A stretch of DNA of 15,552 nucleotides from Deltaproteobacteria bacterium (GTDB taxonomy: Bacteria > Desulfobacterota > Desulfarculia > Adiutricales > Adiutricaceae): the NCBI GenBank assembly GCA_031269135.1, contig JAISZP010000016.1:1-15552 (forward strand). Reading direction: 5' to 3'. The notes below the pieces were generated by a model. It saw only the letters and a program-made list of their open reading frames with translations, was not told where the DNA came from and did not search any database. Made by a program: the position numbers and the translations under genes. Of this stretch, positions 11,424-15,552 are shown one piece after another. How positions within the stretch are numbered: position 1 is the stretch's first letter; the number at the start of each line of letters is the position of its first letter.

Positions 11424-12185
11424 TCAGCCGCTCGCAAAAGAGAAAAGCAAAAACACCTCTTGATTGCCGTCTTTCCCTGTGAGTTTCGACCAGCTTCTCG
11501 CCTTTTCAATCATCGGCGGGACGAGTCTGGGGCCAAGGGCGGCGATTTTATCGACAGCCGCAGTCACCAGGGCCATATCTCTCACGATGCCGCCCTTGCC
11601 GACTTGGTTGCGCCCCACTTCAAACTGCGGCTTGACCATGGCCAGTATTCGTCCGTCCTTAGTCAATAGCGGGGATGCTTGCGGCAGGATCAATTCCAGC
11701 GATATGAAACTGAGATCGGCTACGATTAGATCGAATGGAGCGCCTAAAGTTTCGACAGGGTCGACTTGGTCCAAGTAGCGGGCGTTTAGGTTTTCAATCA
11801 CCTTTACCCTACCGTCGGCTCTCAAGGTCGCGTCCAGAAGAGACCTTCCGACGTCGACTGCGGTGACTGCTCTTGCCCCTTTTTGGAGGAGGCAATCAGT
11901 GAATCCTCCTGTAGACGCCCCTAAATCCAGACAGTTAAAGCCGCTTGGGTCGATTTTAAGCTCTTCCAAGGCGCCGTTTAATTTAAATCCGGCGCGACTG
12001 ACGAAGCGTCTTCCCTCGCTCAGGCGAAGGATAAGGGCCGGGTCCAAGAATTGACCGGGTTTTTCGATTCTCCGCCCGTCAGGGCCGAAGATCCGTCCGG
12101 CCATGATCAAGGCTTTGGCTTTATTGCGATTTTCGCCCAGTTTTTGGGCGACCACCAGTTCGTCTGCTCTTATTTTAACGGACAT
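11424..12185 (-). CDS. tlyA: TlyA family rRNA 2'-O-methyltransferase (S4 domain plus FtsJ-like fold)
   Basis: TlyA proteins methylate ribose 2'-OH groups of rRNA (in mycobacteria C1409 of 16S and C1920 of 23S) using S-adenosylmethionine; older annotations say hemolysin. The protein has 253 residues, typical. An S4 RNA-binding domain fills about residues 1-60 (DELVVAQKLGENRNKAKALI). The methyltransferase fold shows the SAM loop LDLGASTGGFT (86-96) and the K-D-K-E tetrad expected of FtsJ-like enzymes: K68 in SRAGFKL, D157 in ADLSF, and K185 and E189 in KPQFE. No Shine-Dalgarno sequence is visible before ATG 12185, but the family alignment starts there. It is convergent with the pyridoxal kinase gene (114 bases between) and separated from hppA by a terminator, so it probably has its own promoter. 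Confidence 0.93.
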   Translation of the reverse strand: MSVKIRADELVVAQKLGENRNKAKALIMAGRIFGPDGRRIEKPGQFLDPALILRLSEGRRFVSRAGFKLNGALEELKIDPSGFNCLDLGASTGGFTDCLLQKGARAVTAVDVGRSLLDATLRADGRVKVIENLNARYLDQVDPVETLGAPFDLIVADLSFISLELILPQASPLLTKDGRILAMVKPQFEVGRNQVGKGGIVRDMALVTAAVDKIAALGPRLVPPMIEKARSWSKLTGKDGNQEVFLLFSFASG

Positions 12186-12221
12186 GTTTGTTTTGCGATA
12201 TTTAGTTTTGGATATATCAGT

Positions 12222-12254
12222 GAAAAAAAGCCCGGCGAGAGCCGGGCTTTTTTT
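12222..12254 (-). terminator. Perfect bidirectional terminator after hppA
   Basis: GCCCGGC (12230-12236) and GCCGGGC (12241-12247) pair perfectly around GAGA, flanked by seven A (12223-12229) and seven T (12248-12254). On the minus strand it begins 19 bases after the hppA stop codon, which makes it the hppA terminator. Confidence 0.93.
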
Positions 12255-12272
12255 AGACGAGTCGCCAGGTAT

Positions 12273-14801
<2,529 letters not shown>

Positions 14802-14902
14802 AAAAACCTCGTAAAGGAAAATGCGGCCTTTGGGGCCGGAGTTAAGGCGTCCGGCCATCATTGTCCAGACGATATATTAGGAGATCTCTTATTTGGTTAT
14901 TT

Positions 14903-14932
14903 TTGATATATCAGCACGAAAAGGCGTAGAAT
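14903..14932 (+). promoter_or_regulatory. Possible sigma-70 promoter of a small RNA divergent from hppA
   Basis: TTGATA (14903-14908), an 18-base spacer and TAGAAT (14927-14932): five of six matches each. The -35 box overlaps the palindrome TGATATATCA (14904-14913). Confidence 0.45.
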
Positions 14933-14938
14933 GCATTA

Positions 14939-15031
14939 ATGCAACAACAGCAAGATTACATTTTAACCAATATGGAAAAGAAAATCTAGTTTTTGAACAA
15001 AAAACAAAAAAACCCCCATGTGGGAGTTTTT
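14939..15031 (+). ncRNA. Candidate small RNA or very small protein gene
   Basis: A promoter at 14903-14932 predicts a start near 14939. A stem-loop with five T ends at 15031, so the transcript would be about 90 bases. It contains a 16-codon frame (ATG 14939 to TAG 14989) encoding MQQQQDYILTNMEKKI, whose start codon is essentially at the transcript start. Whether it acts as RNA, peptide or neither cannot be decided from the sequence. Confidence 0.3.
15004..15031. terminator. Short bidirectional stem-loop with A and T runs
   Basis: A run of A (15006-15012) precedes CCCCCATGTGGGAG and then five T (15027-15031). The stem has a C-A mismatch and is short. The T run is longer when read on the minus strand, so it might serve an unseen minus-strand transcript. 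Confidence 0.4.
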
Positions 15032-15552
15032 CCTGCGACTAATAGCCGAATTTTTTATAGGCATAATTTTGTTGTTTCGGCATCTTTCATAACTTTTAAT
15101 TGTAAATAAGTAAGATTTTTCAGAAAACATGTCTGTTTTTGTTTGAAATAAAAGATGTCTGGGTTGAGGAATTCTTTAAGGTCTCGATTTAACTAACAGC
15201 AAATGTTGTATGTATCCGGGTTCGGCACGTTTATGTCCTGAAAAACGGTTCTCCGAGAGGCTTTGGATTTTTGAAAGATGTTTGAAAAAAGGTTTTTTTA
15301 AAAGCGTTGTCGTCAGCTATGGGAAATCTATCTTAAAAAGAGCTGATTGTCAAGGAAAATCAAAGGATGGTTGCTGGGCGACTACGAAATAGCGTTATGG
15401 ATAAGGCCTGGAGAAGGTGGATTCAATTGATTCGACAAGTCGGCCAAGGCATTGTAGGCTAAGGCAAGCTAAGCTAAGCTAGGGCAAGGCGGTCTTAGTT
15501 CAGCTTGCTCCAGAAGACGGGGTAAACAAGAACCTTTTCGAGTATTTATGCT
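15032..15552. other. Non-coding right end of the window
   Basis: No credible gene on either strand. The first 200 bases are AT-rich. Near 15461-15485 there is an AAGGC/AAGCT-rich stretch with three perfect AAGCT copies (15466-15480). The sequence ends with an ATG near 15548 that could begin a next gene, but no ribosome-binding site is visible. Confidence 0.5.

Overview
This window is bacterial chromosome with housekeeping genes and no sign of phage, plasmid or insertion sequences. The gene set suggests a Gram-negative anaerobe. It includes a LolD/MacB-like ABC exporter, a Gram-negative-type L27, a short ferredoxin whose first cluster motif has Asp in place of a Cys (as in Desulfovibrio africanus ferredoxin III), a membrane proton pyrophosphatase and a pyridoxal kinase. 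A member of the Desulfobacterota (former Deltaproteobacteria) is my best guess, from protein resemblance only. By summing the gene coordinates, only about 66% of the window is coding, which is low for a free-living bacterium and would fit a host-associated or slowly eroding genome.

Layout. 1-99 is the end of an FtsX/MacB-type permease, and 229-960 is its ATPase. 1477-1851 is a small exported protein of unknown family, with a near-consensus promoter, a long hairpin at the mRNA 5' end and a strong terminator. 2521-3921 is the replicative helicase DnaB. 3922-4881 is a 960-base spacer with three minisatellite arrays, a candidate three-way-junction RNA and a structured leader before leuS (4882-7299). 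7692-8385 is rplU-rpmA with its own promoter and a nested terminator; the usual obg partner is absent. 9142-9330 is the ferredoxin, downstream of a 15-bp-arm palindrome. 10208-11309 is a small membrane protein overlapping a pyridoxal/pyridoxamine kinase. On the minus strand, 11424-12185 is tlyA and 12273-14801 is the H+-pyrophosphatase, separated by a perfect terminator. 14902-15031 may be a small RNA transcribed divergently from hppA.

The genes mostly serve translation (leuS, rplU, rpmA, tlyA) and replication (dnaB). LeuS releases pyrophosphate, and HppA could recover that energy as a proton gradient. The ferredoxin and the kinase serve redox and cofactor metabolism.

The most unusual signal is not a gene. 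Nearly every spacer contains a short tandem array with a period of about 12-16 bases. The array sequences are unrelated to each other, and one 15-base duplication has entered the 3' end of rplU. The second is the leuS leader: two mutually exclusive hairpins lie inside a 55-codon open frame that uses all six leucine codons and stops on the leuS ribosome-binding site. All structures and promoters here were paired by eye, not computed.
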